From Filosporella fistucella (Eukaryota > Ascomycota > Leotiomycetes > Helotiales): DNA of 64,000 nt. Position numbers and translations under genes: made by a program. The notes beneath the pieces were generated by a model that ran no database searches, had not been told where the DNA came from, and was given only the letters and a program-made list of their open reading frames with translations. Below, in pieces: positions 24,494 through 36,335 of the stretch; the first letter of the stretch is position 1; every line of letters begins with the position of its first letter. The DNA lies in assembly GCA_030077755.1 (NCBI GenBank), contig JAQJZZ010000011.1, positions 1,054,001 through 1,118,000 of the forward strand, in the 5' to 3' direction.

Positions 24494-27104
24494 TGGGTTT
24501 GACGATTGAGTGATTTACACCTCTCTGTTCTGCATATTTGTGCAGTAGTGAGCGTTGACAGAGTAGCTGTATTGTTTTAGCATGAATTGAACCAATTGCT
24601 GAGCCAACTCGGAGTCCCTAAAGTTATGTCGATGTGCATTTATAACTTGATTGACCATAAGTGTTGTCAAGGCTGTTCTCCTCCTCCACATCCCCAAGTC
24701 ATCAATCTTCTAACCCCAAATCCCTGTTGCACGCCACATCTTTGTGACCGGTGTTCTTCGGCCATGGGTTCAGTAATCATCAACGTTGTTCCATAATCTG
24801 GATGCGGTGTTGGAAGTGGTGGTGGATTTGGCAGCAGAGTTTTTGGCAGAGCCGATATTAATACATTAGTTGCTATTGCGTGGTTTCTACGAAGAAGAAG
24901 GTTTAACAGGAACCAAGCGATCAAACGGTATCGCGGGTGTCGCGGCTAGGGCGAGCATGTGAATAGTAATCCCATGTGTCATTGATGTCTATCCAATTGT
25001 GTAGTACAGCAAAGCCATTTTGTAAGCTATCCTCATTGTAGACAGGTTCTGGCATCAAGCAGTCTCTGTTTTGAAGGGGCTGAGAAAATAGCCCATTTCA
25101 TCAGTCTGTGTGTTGAAACCTCGGCCAATGATCTTCTTCACTGATATCAGGAACATCGTGCCATCCAAATAGATACCGCGGACAGCTGCAACTGGCATAT
25201 TGGTATACTTGTTGCCACGCCATGTTGTTTCAACATTCTCAACTATCTTCTTTCCGGGTTTCGAGGTTTTTCCCCTCAGCCGCCTCATCACTCGACAGAA
25301 AACCAACAACAATGTCTTGGAACGGTATCGTTGGCCCCATTTGTGCGTCGAAATCAAAGACACGTTGCAAGAGACGATCATTTTCAAAGATGTTGTCATT
25401 TTGGTCGACCTATGCTTCCGAGTTGAAATTCGAAGTCGCGAGGTGGGATTACCCACTGCACCTGAAGGGCGGTGAATCGATACAGATCCACGTGATACTC
25501 GAAAAACACTATCCTAGGTATGTAGGGAGAAGCTTTGAGCTCTTGAAGTTATTTCTCAGGAGCTTCTTATTGCTTGAACCTACTTCTGGTTGCAAATGTC
25601 TTGCTCTTGTCACCTTGGCCACCTTGCCGCTTCGCTGACTTGTCTCCTCTCACTCCTCAACATATTTCTCTCTAGGCATTGATAAACTTCTTGCCAATCT
25701 CCATTCGACCTTTACATACAATGACAAAGCTGATACGTTTCACCTTGGTCTCTTTGGAATCGGTCTAGCTCTTCCCCTCGTTCTGGCATTGAAAGTTGCA
25801 GTAACTCAGCCTGGGGCCAATGGCTACCCTGAAATATTAAAGATGACAAACAAAGAGGAAGGTAAAGCGTATATGTAATACAAAGTTTCAACATGATCTA
25901 TCAGTTGCTGAACTTCCTTGAATTCGTGTGCATACTATTCTAAAAAAAAAAATTTGAGTTACAATTGGTAGTACTACCTCCCAACCGTCAATTCACGTGA
26001 TGTGACCTTTCTTAGAATCGTCGCATCTTCAAGACCCAGTTTTCGACTTGAGGTGAGCATTTTGCATTTTGCATATCGTTTTGTCTTTTTGCCACCCCCG
26101 CACGATTGAATGCTATGAGCTGATCTCTGGACCGATAGCTCCGCAGAGGATAAATGCTGGGTACCAATCCTGAGGATATCTGCTTTTTGGTAAGCATAAA
26201 CTATGTTTCTTAGTATACCCATGTCCCATAATGATCCCATAATTCAATTCAATGCGATCCTTCAACAAACAACCGGCCATTGAAAGATCCAGCTCTTCTT
26301 GGCCATACAATATAGAATAATGAAGTACGTGTTTGAAACGAGCAATATACTCCAGCATTGACATTGATATCGCTGCCGAAAATAAAGGACACCACTCCCC
26401 ATTCGCTTGCGCTGGGAAAGATCAGCGACTTGCTTTTCATCCAAAGTTCCAGACCAACGGCTACTAACACCATGTCACCTTCACAATTGGACGAATCAAT
26501 CAGCCGCAGTAATCTATTCGCACACACTTGTGTAGTCAAGTCGCGATCTCAAAGATTTCAAAAAACAAGAATTACAAACACGAGGAATTCGAGGCTCATC
26601 GATTTCACTTACGTCCGCTATATCCATTATAGCCCTGTCTGGTCCGAGAGAGTTATACGGACTCACAGTCACCTCGGCCGGGGCATTCCGAGATGGAGAC
26701 TTGTCTATCTTGCTTTTTCCAGGGGATGCGCCACAACGTCACATAGCATGAACTCAAGTGCGTTGCCGTACCGCAGTCGCCTCCTCAGACGTTGCATCCG
26801 TAAATACGTTTCGCAGGTCCTTTTTCGGTGCGTACGGATATCAGTCGTGGTGTTCCAAAGCCGAAAATGCGAACGGCAAAGACAAGCTAAAAATATCGTA
26901 TAAGTCAGCGTAGCGATCTGATGGCAGAGCTAGGTACAATCAATAGTCAGCGCAAGTGGCATCGAGGCTTGAAATGGATGGAAAATGACCTCCTGAGTCA
27001 GAACAAATCAAGCCAAAGACAACCAGGAGCTCAATGCTCATGTGCCACGCAAACACTTTATTTACAACTCGCATTGCATAAAGCGTGCACAAAATAAGAG
27101 CTCT
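24494..27104. other. Gene-poor 2.6 kb stretch with coding-like remnants only
   Basis: No gene with a believable start, splice pattern and stop is found. A minus-strand remnant at 25055-25560 and a plus-strand hydrophobic fragment at 25676-25878 look coding-like but are broken. An open frame of 181 codons at 26358-26903 (+) has no domain and odd composition. There is an A11 tract near 25942. This may be an eroded accessory segment. Confidence 0.5.
25055..25560 (-). pseudogene. Possible decayed gene fragment
   Basis: On the minus strand three successive segments read like protein but in different frames: FTALQVQWVIPPRDFEFQL, then DAQMGPTIPFQDIVVGFLSS, then WRGNKYTNMPVAAVRGIYLD, ending in a stop at 25055. 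The first two would join if one G were absent near 25406. No GT-AG pair joins segments two and three convincingly. I do not recognise the family. It may be a relic, or a gene whose introns I failed to see. Confidence 0.3.
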
Positions 27105-27344
27105 TCATAACATCACCTCGCATCCACGATCCTCTCTTCCCAGTCGGGCCACCAAGATCGCTCTGTGACAGCGGGAACACTGGGCATGCATCCTCTGGGA
27201 TAAAATTTGCTGCATCTGATACACTTCCATGGCGAGGTTTCGAGTTTGGGTGGGCGAGAGGGGTTTGGATGGGTTCACCAGAGGGAGAGGGATGCGAGGT
27301 GAAGGCGGAATATGGAGAGACAAAAGAGGGGAACGATCGGCCAT
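27105..27344 (-). CDS. Small hypothetical protein with a CxxC motif
   Basis: This single open frame of 79 codons starts MADRSPLLSLHIPP, has a Pro/Ser-rich N-terminal half, and then QMQQILSQRMHAQCSRCHRAI, where one CxxC pair could bind metal but lacks a second pair. No signal peptide or membrane segment is present and the family is unknown. The composition looks coding, but the frame is short and could be fortuitous. Confidence 0.35.
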   Translation of the reverse strand: MADRSPLLSLHIPPSPRIPLPLVNPSKPLSPTQTRNLAMEVYQMQQILSQRMHAQCSRCHRAILVARLGREDRGCEVML

Positions 27345-28033
27345 CGTGCGTATCAGATGAGGTGGAAGAGGCGAAGTTTGGGCGTGTTTTGAAGATTTGG
27401 GTGGCTCGGGTGGATGCGAAAGGGCCTGTGGGTGTTGTTATTGTGGGCTTGCCTGCTTGCGTAGGGAGGTCTTGTGTGGTGTGAGGTGGTTGACAGGGGC
27501 GGTCAAGAGAGCGTAAACCCCTTAAGGGACAGTGGAGAGAACAACCTCGATAGCCTGAAGACTCTGGTGGAGTCAGAAAACGGCCAGGGATTCGTGGGCT
27601 CGAGGTCTCCTTCCTTATTCCCTGCTAGTAACAGGCCTGGAAGTATGGATTTGCACTGCAAAGCCAGGCCATCTGCAGGGTCCGCGCTATCTGCATGTTG
27701 CGGCAGCCAACAGCCATGTAGGTGTGTGTGTGAGTATTGAGGGCGAGGGTGTTCAGACTCGTCATAAGATCCACATATAGCAATATACTTCCATATACAC
27801 CTCCTGGATGCCCCCTCCCACCATGGTTTCTTCTCCGTGATATATATCTAGACAGCCACGACCCGGAGATCTGCACTCGTTATCGATCTTCCAAAAATCA
27901 GATCCTGTCGCAAGTCAGTCAATATACATAATCAAGTAGTCAACAATCGATATCAATAATCAGAGCAGTTCGAGACTCTTGCACCATCAACACATACTCA
28001 CCAACAGCGCTGTCTGCGCAAACAACGACCAAT
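27345..28033. other. Intergenic, presumed promoter of the 28.0 kb gene
   Basis: About 690 bp without a supported gene. It includes the tract gtgtgtgtgtgag near 27723 and a pyrimidine-rich leader before the ATG at 28034. Confidence 0.45.
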
Positions 28034-28498
28034 ATGTCTTCACCCATATCAAGCACTCTCTCATCTTCTCCAACAACTCGTCCTCGTCGCGCATCCAAAT
28101 TCACAGAAGGATCATATCTCACACGACCAGACATTCTATCACTGAGTCCCTCTTCCAATGATCCACTCCTTTCAATACTCTCGGAGATGGACCGATATGA
28201 CGAGAAGAAGCGCAAGCACCGCAACAGCAACTCATCTCATTCTTCTTTCGAATCATTCAATTCGCATCGAGTAGGAAGTCCTGATAAGGAGCGCGAATTT
28301 GTCCCAAAAGAGGGGAGAAGAAGTATCACATTCGGACGGAGCGTGGATTCCAACAGGAGGAGCTTGGATGATAGACCGAGAGATTCGTTCTTGTTAAGGA
28401 CGGAAGAGATGGCGGGGATTGCTAGTAAAGTCAAGGGGCGATTGAGAGCATTGACGGGAGGGAGGAGAGAGGATGTGAAGCCTTACCCTGGGACTTGA
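28034..28498 (+). CDS. Ser/Arg-rich hypothetical protein, 154 aa
   Basis: This single-exon gene starts MSSPISSTLSSSPTTRPRRAS. Ser, Arg and Asp/Glu dominate, and there are several RxxS-type sequences (RRSITFGRS, NRRSLDDR) that would suit basophilic kinases. The end, KVKGRLRALTGGRRED, is the most structured-looking part and suggests a short amphipathic helix. No membrane segment or recognised domain is present. Continuous coding-type composition over 465 bp and a good ATG context support a real gene. Function is unknown. Confidence 0.6.
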   Translation: MSSPISSTLSSSPTTRPRRASKFTEGSYLTRPDILSLSPSSNDPLLSILSEMDRYDEKKRKHRNSNSSHSSFESFNSHRVGSPDKEREFVPKEGRRSITFGRSVDSNRRSLDDRPRDSFLLRTEEMAGIASKVKGRLRALTGGRREDVKPYPGT

Positions 28499-29299
28499 GG
28501 ATCAGAGGAATTGTCAACAAAAGCAAAATCAAAATCAGGAACGATTTTCATTCAGAATGATCGAATAACGACTTCCCTTTGGCAAAAGGATGATGTATAG
28601 TACACAAGACGCTTTACGCGATGTGTAGTTGGCGAGGTGGATGAGGATCACAAGCTACGAGATGGGAGTTGGGGTTGTTGGCTGGTGTAGAAAAGTGCTT
28701 TTAGCGCCAGCTTTACCAGGGACATTGGGAACATGGGATCATAGGATTAAGGGATTACCCAAAAGAAGCATATCTTAAGAGATGGCAATGAAGCTTTGAA
28801 AATCGTATCGCAGTTTTTTTTATGCGAACAATATATTGTAAGGACTGTGCATTTTCGACATGAACGGCAAGTGCCCTCCGACCACTTCAGAAGAATTCAA
28901 CCTGGCGATTTCCTATTGACGAAACCTCTTAACAATTCCGACCGGAATCTGATCGACATACAAATATTTTACTTTTGATCATCTTCGCGATCTCCCTATA
29001 AACTCTCGATCCAAATCGTGTATTCAAAACATCTACTCATGGTCCAAGCGAGCACGACATTTCAAACTCAAAACTTCCCATCGCCAATTTCTATCGCGAA
29101 CACACAACCTCTTCTACTACCTCTCCTGCAAGTCACCTCTGCTATGGTATCTTCACCCATAGCCAAACCTTCTCCCGCGCGCCGTTGTTTCCGCTACGAC
29201 CTTCTGTTTGATATCCTTCTCCTTCCCATTACCCCTCTCAACCTTAACATGTCATTATCAGCCTCGTATTCTGCCAATTTTGAAGCACACAAAAATTAA
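28499..29299. other. Intergenic, no gene seen
   Basis: About 800 bp follow the 28.0 kb gene. Short open frames on both strands lack protein character. AT-rich patches occur near 28800-28980. Confidence 0.45.
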
Positions 29300-29800
29300 T
29301 GTTTCCACGACGTCAGAATATGCATTCCCTCCCAGGTTCTCCAGGTCATCCGATAACGCACAATAACCAGCCGCCGTTACGAATATTAAAGCATATGCAA
29401 AGACGTCAGAATACGGTATAATTGCAAGGATATCCAGGTCACATTTGCCAGCACTTTCTTCTAGAAAATCGTTATATTGCTAGACGACTATTAAAACATA
29501 TCTCCACCACGTCAGGATATACTATCTTTCACTCGGAATGTCCCCACTCCTACAATTTTCAGGGTCTGGTAAAGCATGATTACACGACGTCAGAATATCT
29601 TCCTCACTGGGATCTCCAGGCTATCTGAGAATGTTTGGCAAGTCTCTCCACATTCCAATCTCGGAGTATAATCCCACGGTTACTCAAATCCCCGGGATAT
29701 GCCTGTTGGGATTGACGATTTGAAGTATAATTACGCTTCTCATATATCGAGGCAGATAAACGACGTCAGGATATACTTTGTCTGCTGGGAGACCCATGCG
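29300..29800 (+). repeat. Degenerate tandem repeat with core ACGTCAGRATAT
   Basis: Five copies of an approximately 14-bp core, (C/A)(G/C)ACGTCAG(A/G)ATA, begin at about 29308, 29401, 29508, 29585 and 29762. Spacings are 93, 107, 77 and 177 bp, so a period near 90 bp with one lost copy is plausible. Flanking blocks recur too: TATTAAARCATAT lies before copies two and three, a related AAAGCATGAT before copy four, and TCCAGG(T/C) about 25 bp after copies one, two and four. The core contains ACGTCA, the half-site of CREB/ATF-type bZIP factors. The array may be a decayed minisatellite, a transposon remnant or a regulatory array. Confidence 0.6.
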
Positions 29801-30436
29801 CCCATCGGATCACTTTTAACGAGAACAGAGGGATCATACTCGTTTTATATAGGGCGGTCAAGGAGGAACTGAGAGGAAGCATCCATCGACCTTGTTGATG
29901 AGGCTTCTGGAAAATGGGAAAGGATTGGATAGCAGGGAGGACGATGTTGACGTTATGTTATAGGGGAGGAGGGCATAATAGAGGGGTATGACGGTATGTT
30001 TATTGCTTTGAGAAGCTGGAGGTGTGAAAATCAAGTCATGAGACTGATGAAAATATATGTTACTTATTCCAAACGGGAGAGAAGAAGGATTTCTTGTCAG
30101 AGTTGTACTTGATTTGTTGCACTCGCTGCAATTACTATTTGATTCAAATTGCTTCCCCGTTTTTAACATCAAATTCTCAATTATAAGAACATAATTCCTT
30201 GGACTTCACTTGAAGTACCCGGTTATGGCGCATTTGGGCTAGGTAACTCATTTACACATGCAATACTCCAACTTGATTGTGACACACATCTCCATTTCAA
30301 TGCACATACAGGTACCAAGCAGTTCAGAACAATGATTCATTTCACCATCCCATCCATGGCTGACTAATCCCCATAATGATAATAATTGCAAATATACTTC
30401 ATACCCCTCTCTTGTCATTCATAATCCATATCGAAT
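29801..30436. other. Intergenic between the repeat array and the hydrophilin gene
   Basis: About 640 bp without a recognisable gene. Frames on the minus strand (29858-30172) are Ser/Thr/Asn-rich and look non-coding. Confidence 0.4.
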
Positions 30437-30920
30437 CTAAGAAGAGCTTCCTCCCTTCTTTCCAGCCTCAACAGGATCAACCTTGCCATGAGCAAACTGT
30501 CCACCAGAGCTTCCGCCAGAGTTTCCAGAAGAGGTCTCAGAATCACCAGAGGTTCCACTGGTTCCACTGGTACGTCCACCTTGCTTGCCGGCCTCGACGG
30601 GGTCGACTTTGCCTTGGGCGAATTCTAAGTATATTAGCTATGGCTTTCGGTTGTGAAAGAAGAGGGTCCATGGGAAGGGGCAATGTATGAGAGCAGATTT
30701 TGGATGCAAAGGAATAGAGGGCAAGCATTGAGTGAGGAGGAGGGGATATGAGGAAAAGGGGAGAAAGAAGAGAAGACATACCACCAGTTCCAACACGCTT
30801 ATCTGGAGTACCGTCCTCCTTCAATCCACCGTGCTCTGTCGAATGTTAGTATCAATGCCTCTCGCACTCCAAGGTAAGACTTTTGAGAGACATACCAGTT
30901 GGCTTATAAGTTCCAGACAT
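30437..30920 (-). CDS. Small hydrophilin with KGG-type repeats
   Basis: This encodes an 88-residue hydrophilic protein in three exons (30920-30896, 30835-30782, 30624-30437), all junctions in frame. It starts MSGTYKPTEHGGLKEDGTPDKR. It carries two copies of the block FAxGKVDPVEAGKxGG, separated by a Gly/Ser/Thr linker, and ends GGSSS. KGG-type repeats occur in fungal and bacterial stress- or conidiation-associated small proteins such as the CON-10 group. The likely role is protection during desiccation, osmotic or developmental stress, by family analogy only. The second intron is about 157 bp, long for this window. No targeting signal is seen, so it is presumably cytosolic. Confidence 0.75.
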
Positions 30921-32093
30921 ATTGAATATGTGATTTGATTATTGATTGGTGTCTTGTGTTTTGAGTCTGAGTATGAAGAAGAGATGAATGTGATTGATGC
31001 TGATGGAAAAATGCTTCGACAGGATATTTCATCCTTTATATACCCAATCCTCTCCTTCAAGTTCAGCTCTACTCATAATCATCGATGATCTAATCCCTCT
31101 TTCCCATCACTCGTTCAAAATCCCATGTTGCGTCGATCAATCGCATAGCTAAGGTAATGGCGGGGTACAACCACTTACCCCTGTCTGCCCTGACGTTTAC
31201 CCCATAGACAGATGCAACCTACCGAGAAAGCAGACATCTAGGTGCAAAGGAGCAAGAATGAAAGCATCATCATCACAGGCCGTTTATTTCAGATTCGGAT
31301 AGTGGAGTAGAGGTAGATCTCGTTTATCTCACGGACCAGACCTCCTACCTCATGGATGTAACTACCCCTCACTCCACAAAAAGTAAAAACGGACTGCCGG
31401 GGCAGGTTCCAGCCTCCCATTTCAAAACTCTGTCGCCAAAAAGCACTTGAAAAGCACAAAATCAACAACATCATCACCTCGAATCCCGTGCCAACGCGTG
31501 CTTTTCGTGAAACGTCGATCACAAGATGACGCGGGAACTAGTGTTTAAACCCTGTAAATTAGATAATGCCCTACATCAAGGAACCCAAATAGCGTCAGGC
31601 ACACCGGGATCGCGAACACGAATACAGGGGGAACAAGCAGGAATGGGAGAGGGAGTATGATGCGGAAATGTGTCATTGTAAGCGGGATGGTAGTTGTGAT
31701 GACAGCGGTGAGGTAGGAGGGTTTGCTCCGAGCTTGAGTATGATGTGATATATTACAGAATGAGCTCACGGCTCTGAAGCCTCTGATCTTGATGTCCTAT
31801 GCACTTAACCGCTGTGCTTTGATCCAAGAATGCTCTGGTGGACGCCTGATACATAAATTCAGTGGCCGAACCAGGGCTTGATTTGCTCTGCTGCCTTCTG
31901 CATGCCAATTAGCATGTGTTCAATGCCCCGATCACACCGAGTACCAATTCAAGCCTCGACCGTGTAGCTCGCGGGACTAAGGTCTCCTTTACCACAGTAC
32001 TACTCTATCGTTAAATTTTCGTTGATCAGGATGAATTTGATCTGAATTGGGGGATGTAGATCGCAAAGATCATCCGTGCTCGAAACTGTCTCC
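30921..32093. other. Intergenic, 1.2 kb
   Basis: This holds the hydrophilin promoter and the 3' region of the next gene. A 74-codon minus-strand frame at 31545-31769 is very hydrophobic and could be a membrane peptide, but nothing else supports it. Confidence 0.4.
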
Positions 32094-33890
32094 TCATCCT
32101 CCATTGTGCTCTACCCAAGCACCAAGACTTCTCAGCCTCTGTCCACTTGCTTTCAGCCACGCCATATCGCTTTCTTCTTTCTTTATCTTTGTCCTGTTAG
32201 CTTTCCGCCGTCCCCTCACTTGGCTTTCCCTAGCTTCTATTCCTTTTTCGATTGCTTCCTCGAGACTCGGTGTGTGGACCATTTGACCCTTCCTCAAAAA
32301 CAACCTCAGGATGTTCTCAAGCAGAATCGAGGCTTTCGCATTATCGGCGACAGAAGAAGTATCTGCCACTGCAGGCAGATAACATCGCTCTATAATTGTT
32401 TGTGAAAGGCTATCGCCTTCGCGTCCAGGTTCTCGGGCACGGAGTGGCCCAGCAGATGTGAACCGGCATAGTATGAACTGACTTAGCGTAACAAACATGA
32501 TAGTTGGGACGTAAGAAGATCGACATGGCGACAACAGTAAAGACCAAGCAGGTAGCGGAAGCCGCCTCGCACAAGTATCTATCTCATCATACACATGATA
32601 GATTTTGACATTTTTGTTCTGTGAGGTCGCGAAAGCCCGCGAAAGCTGAAACTTCTCAGTCAGTGCCATTCCAGAACTTTGGAGGGATACATACAAGACT
32701 TATGACACGTTGACGCAGAGCTATTGACTCAGCACCACCTATCCAGGGATCAATGACTGGCGCACCATTGTTTTCGTCGCCAGATTCGTTGGAATGGTCT
32801 GTCAACTCGGAAGGTGAAGCTTGCTCGTCATCATACTCTCCGAAAGCTTGGTCCATCGTGTCAGCTCGCTTTCTTTTCTGTCCATTTGGAGGTTTCAATT
32901 CTTTTGTTTCATTTGGAAACACCTCAGGGAATGCTTTCAGGCTTATTGGACCTCCGTCTGCAAAAGCAGAGCTTACCACTCGTTTCATCGCATTTGAATT
33001 GCTCTTCGCTTCTGACAGATAGCTCATCAGGATAGATTGTTCCAATAAGTTGGGTCTGGATTTGCCCTTCGAGTCCTCTGATTCTGAATCCTTGAGTGAT
33101 TGGAGTTGCTCCCGCTCAACCCAATCTGCATCAAGAACATCTAACATGTAATCCAGCCATACTTTCCAATACTTCCATCGATTTGGGTATTTAACGCTGC
33201 AGTTGAATGCCCATCCCACTACATGCCAGAAATCCTTTGCACAGCGGCGCAATCTGCCTTCGCCTGCAATAATGCCTTTCACCCTTTCGGATTTCTGGTC
33301 GCTCTCGGAGTCGCTGGATGCACCTGCAGATTCTGCAACGTTTCGACTGCGCCTCGAAGTCCTCTTGCCAATACTGAGATCGGAAAACGAGAAAGCCTCT
33401 ACCAGATTTGCATTTAAAGGTCCTAGTATCGCAAGAAGATTTCGAAGAAGCTTTATAGATCGCGATGGAAGATCTTGTTGCTCATTTGTAGGTGCTTGAT
33501 TGGTGTATCGGGGGTGAATCAGCATCGCACTGACAAGTTCGATGTGAGATGGCAATGGAGCGAATGCCCCTCTAGATGATGCTGGGTGTGATGCGCCCAC
33601 TGTGACAAGATCACTGAGGAGAATAAGGGCTTGCTCATCTGCTAGTTGTAAGTAAATGTTGAGTGTATCTAGGGTCAGAACGTACAGAGCTGCTCGTCCA
33701 GGAAAACATGACAATGTTGGCGGACCGCCTCGGTGGTCTCAATTGCAGGGCGATATGTTTGCTTGAGAGGTGGCTCGCCATTGGACATAGAGTCCACATC
33801 GTCTGATTCTGTCATCGGGGAGTCTCGAGCAGTGTGGAATGATATTGAGGATTCTGGCGTGGAGGCTCTAGATGTGGACATGGTTTTCAT
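32094..33890 (-). CDS. Conserved-looking protein of unknown function, 566 aa
   Basis: Three exons (33890-33686, 33638-32695, 32645-32094) with consensus splice sites and phases that fit give 566 aa. The N-terminus is Ser/Thr/Asp-rich and disordered. Helical segments follow (QALILLSDLVTVG, SIKLLRNLLAILGPLN). A striking Trp-rich block DFWHVVGWAFNCSV, then RWKYWKVWLDYMLDVLDADW, lies near residues 200-245. Next come an acidic/basic low-complexity stretch with a KRKR-type nuclear-localisation-like sequence, and a final helical domain (ILLENILRLFLRKG). The layout suggests a nuclear scaffold or DNA/RNA-associated protein, but I do not recognise the family and infer no function. A second in-frame ATG lies three codons after the chosen one. 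Confidence 0.75.
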
Positions 33891-35138
33891 TGGGGGGACG
33901 CGACGTGACGCGATGGTGTTTTACCATGCTGTTCTGGCAAAAAACTATGTCACCAAGCTACAGCTAGATTATTTTCGTAGTAAAAGGTGTACGGATGAGA
34001 CATCTCATCATTCCCTTTTGAATTGCTTTTTATTCTCACGAAAGTGTTTGCTTCACCTAAAACAATTAGATAAGGTACTTCTCTCGTCCCGTCCTAGAAA
34101 GTGACGCAGGTAGTTCGGGTGTTTCGGAAAATCATTGATCCTGATCCGTTTTGTTTCTCCACTCCTAAGTTCTAGTTTAAAGATTCGAGGTCTCCAAGCT
34201 ATTTCAACACAAGAAGCTTGTGTCGAGGCTCAAAGCCAGACTCAATGGCATGTGAGTTTCCTCAGAACTCGGAATATTCTCATTGTTTCCTGCCGGTCAA
34301 AAACCTCGACTCATGGCTTTGCTCATTCTCCTGAGTCTGCTTGTGCACTTGACAGGCATCAGAGATCTTCGGGGCTTGAAACTACGTCCATACAACTTTC
34401 TTTCAGCAAAGTGAATATATGTGACTGAATACAGGCATCGTTGGCCAACTACGCTTCTAAGCTTTGTTTTGCAACACAAATATCAGTTTCTTAGCGTCTA
34501 ATTTCTCCCATCGTCAAAATTCTGCTCTCCGCTGGATTTATCCGCTGCTTCAGCCATTTCGAGAGCGTCGTCAGTCAAACGCGCAATTCTCTCCTCCATG
34601 GCTAGGATGATTTCCTGTCTCATCTGAGACAACCCTCTTCATCTCATGTCGATCGAGTTTCCCCAGTCGGAAACGGTACCTGAATGCCGCAATCGATAAA
34701 GATGCCAAGGCGGAAGGTATGCATAATGTTAAAATCTTGAATGTTTGCTAGGATTTGCCGATGCGGGGAAACAACCTCCCCTATTTCCTGACATATACAA
34801 TTCCTCCGGTTGGTATCTTGGCGCGCTCTACATACTTGATGCGGCTATGTCTCCATCTTTGCGTTCAGAGTTGCATATCTGGTGAAATGTCGACGCGCGT
34901 CTTATGAGAAACTCATAATTCTTGCGAGAGGAGAACTTTCAAACTGTCGATTAGACGCCCAATATGCCTCTTGCTGAAGTTTTTCAATGGCTACGAAATT
35001 TGTGGACCCTCAATTGGAAAGCTATAAGTATATTCAGTTACTCAGTTCCAATTGATCAGTCCAGCAGTTTTCTTTCCCCCACACCCATCTCAAAGAAAAA
35101 TTGCAGCACCGAACAGAGCCAGTTCAAAGCATATCAAG
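33891..35138. other. Intergenic, 1.25 kb
   Basis: This is the divergent promoter region between the 566-aa gene and the dioxygenase gene. Several short open frames are present but none is convincing. Confidence 0.4.
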
Positions 35139-36335
35139 ATGCGTTTCCACTCTCTTGCACCTCTTATTTTGCTCAATTCAGTCTTAGTCCAAGCCCATCC
35201 AGGCCACGATATCCAGCAGGAGATTGAAGAACGTGCAAAGGCACTCGAGAACACGAAAAGAGATCTCAGCCACTGTTCTGCACAGCTCAAAGCTCGTGGA
35301 ATTGAACAAGCAGCTATCAAGAGGCGAGCCAAGACACTTGAAACCGAGCGCCAGAAGAGAGGTATTTCGACTGGTGAGTTGATTCTCTTAAACTTGATTG
35401 TTTCCTGTCTAACGCCTCAGATCTGTCATTCATCAAAGCCCGAGACGCCCACGTGCTTGAGGATCGCGATGCAGCTACAGTCCTAGCCACTAGTCATCTC
35501 TCTCCGACAACTTACACTACTTCAACAAGCCTCAGCACTCTCTTCTCTGGCAACAAGTCATGCATTTTGACCCCAGAAGTCACGGAAGGCCCATACTATG
35601 TTTCTGGAGAATACATTCGCTCTGATGTCAGGGAGATTAGCCACGAAACAGGCGTTGACCTCATTCTTGACCTTCAAGTTATCGATGTCAAGACATGCAA
35701 ACCTGTTCCCAATGTCATGATCGATCTCTGGTACGCTAACACAACAGGAGTATACAGTGGTATTGTCGCAAATGGGAATGGTAACAGTGCCGATAAGACA
35801 AACATCAATTCTACTCATGGACGTGGCCTCCAACCTACGAATAGCGAAGGTGTAGCTCAATTCACGACGTTCTATCCTGGTCATTATACTGGTCGCACTC
35901 ACCACATTCACGTTGCCACGCACATGAACGGAACGTAAGTATCTTCCTTGTCTTTTTTCACTGTCTATACCCTAACATGAGCATAGCATCCTACCCAACG
36001 CAACTTTCGTTTCATCTACAGTCTCCCACATCGGCCAACTCTTCTTCGATACATCACTTTCAACCCAAGTTGAAGCTACCGCAGCCTACAAAGCCAATAC
36101 CCAATCACTGACCAACAACGCCCAAGATGGCATCTTCTTGCAAGAAGCCGCAGTTGGAGATCCAGTAGTGGAATACTCATTAATTGGTAACACTGTAGCA
36201 CAGGGTGTCTTTGGTTGGATTGCTTTTGGTATTGATGTGTCAAAGAGTGAGGGCATTACGGCCGCTGCTACGTTCGGTGCCAATGGCGGGGTAGCAAATT
36301 CAGGTTCTGGAGCTGGACCAGGACGGCCATCATAA
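35139..36335 (+). CDS. Secreted intradiol ring-cleavage dioxygenase
   Basis: The family uses Fe(III) to open catechol-type rings between the two hydroxyls. The secreted fungal branch is linked to lignin- and phenolic-compound breakdown. Exons are 35139-35373, 35421-35934 and 35987-36335, giving 365 aa. A signal peptide is visible (MRFHSLAPLILLNSVLVQAHPG, cleavage near residue 19-20), then a charged helical pro-like region to about residue 80. The catalytic core shows EGPYYVSGE, WYANTTGVYS and FYPGHYTGRTHHIHV. By family comparison Tyr190, Tyr234, His240 and His242 are the iron ligands. The C-terminus is Gly/Ser-rich. It is alone, with no catabolic cluster beside it. Confidence 0.9.

Noticed and set aside
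26358..26903. A 181-codon plus-strand frame
   Set aside because: It has Arg/Ser/Cys-rich composition without domain, signal or splice support, and it overlaps a competing minus-strand frame. It is left as part of the gene-poor stretch.
27961..27985. B-box-like GTTCGAGACTC
   Set aside because: No A box or cloverleaf lies upstream; it falls in the leader of the 28.0 kb gene.
31741..31860. tRNA-like stretch on the minus strand (GCGGTTAAGTGC and CATCAAGATC resemble tRNA-Leu D and anticodon arms)
   Set aside because: The acceptor stem does not pair and no acceptable B box is present, so it is probably chance or an unrecognisable remnant.
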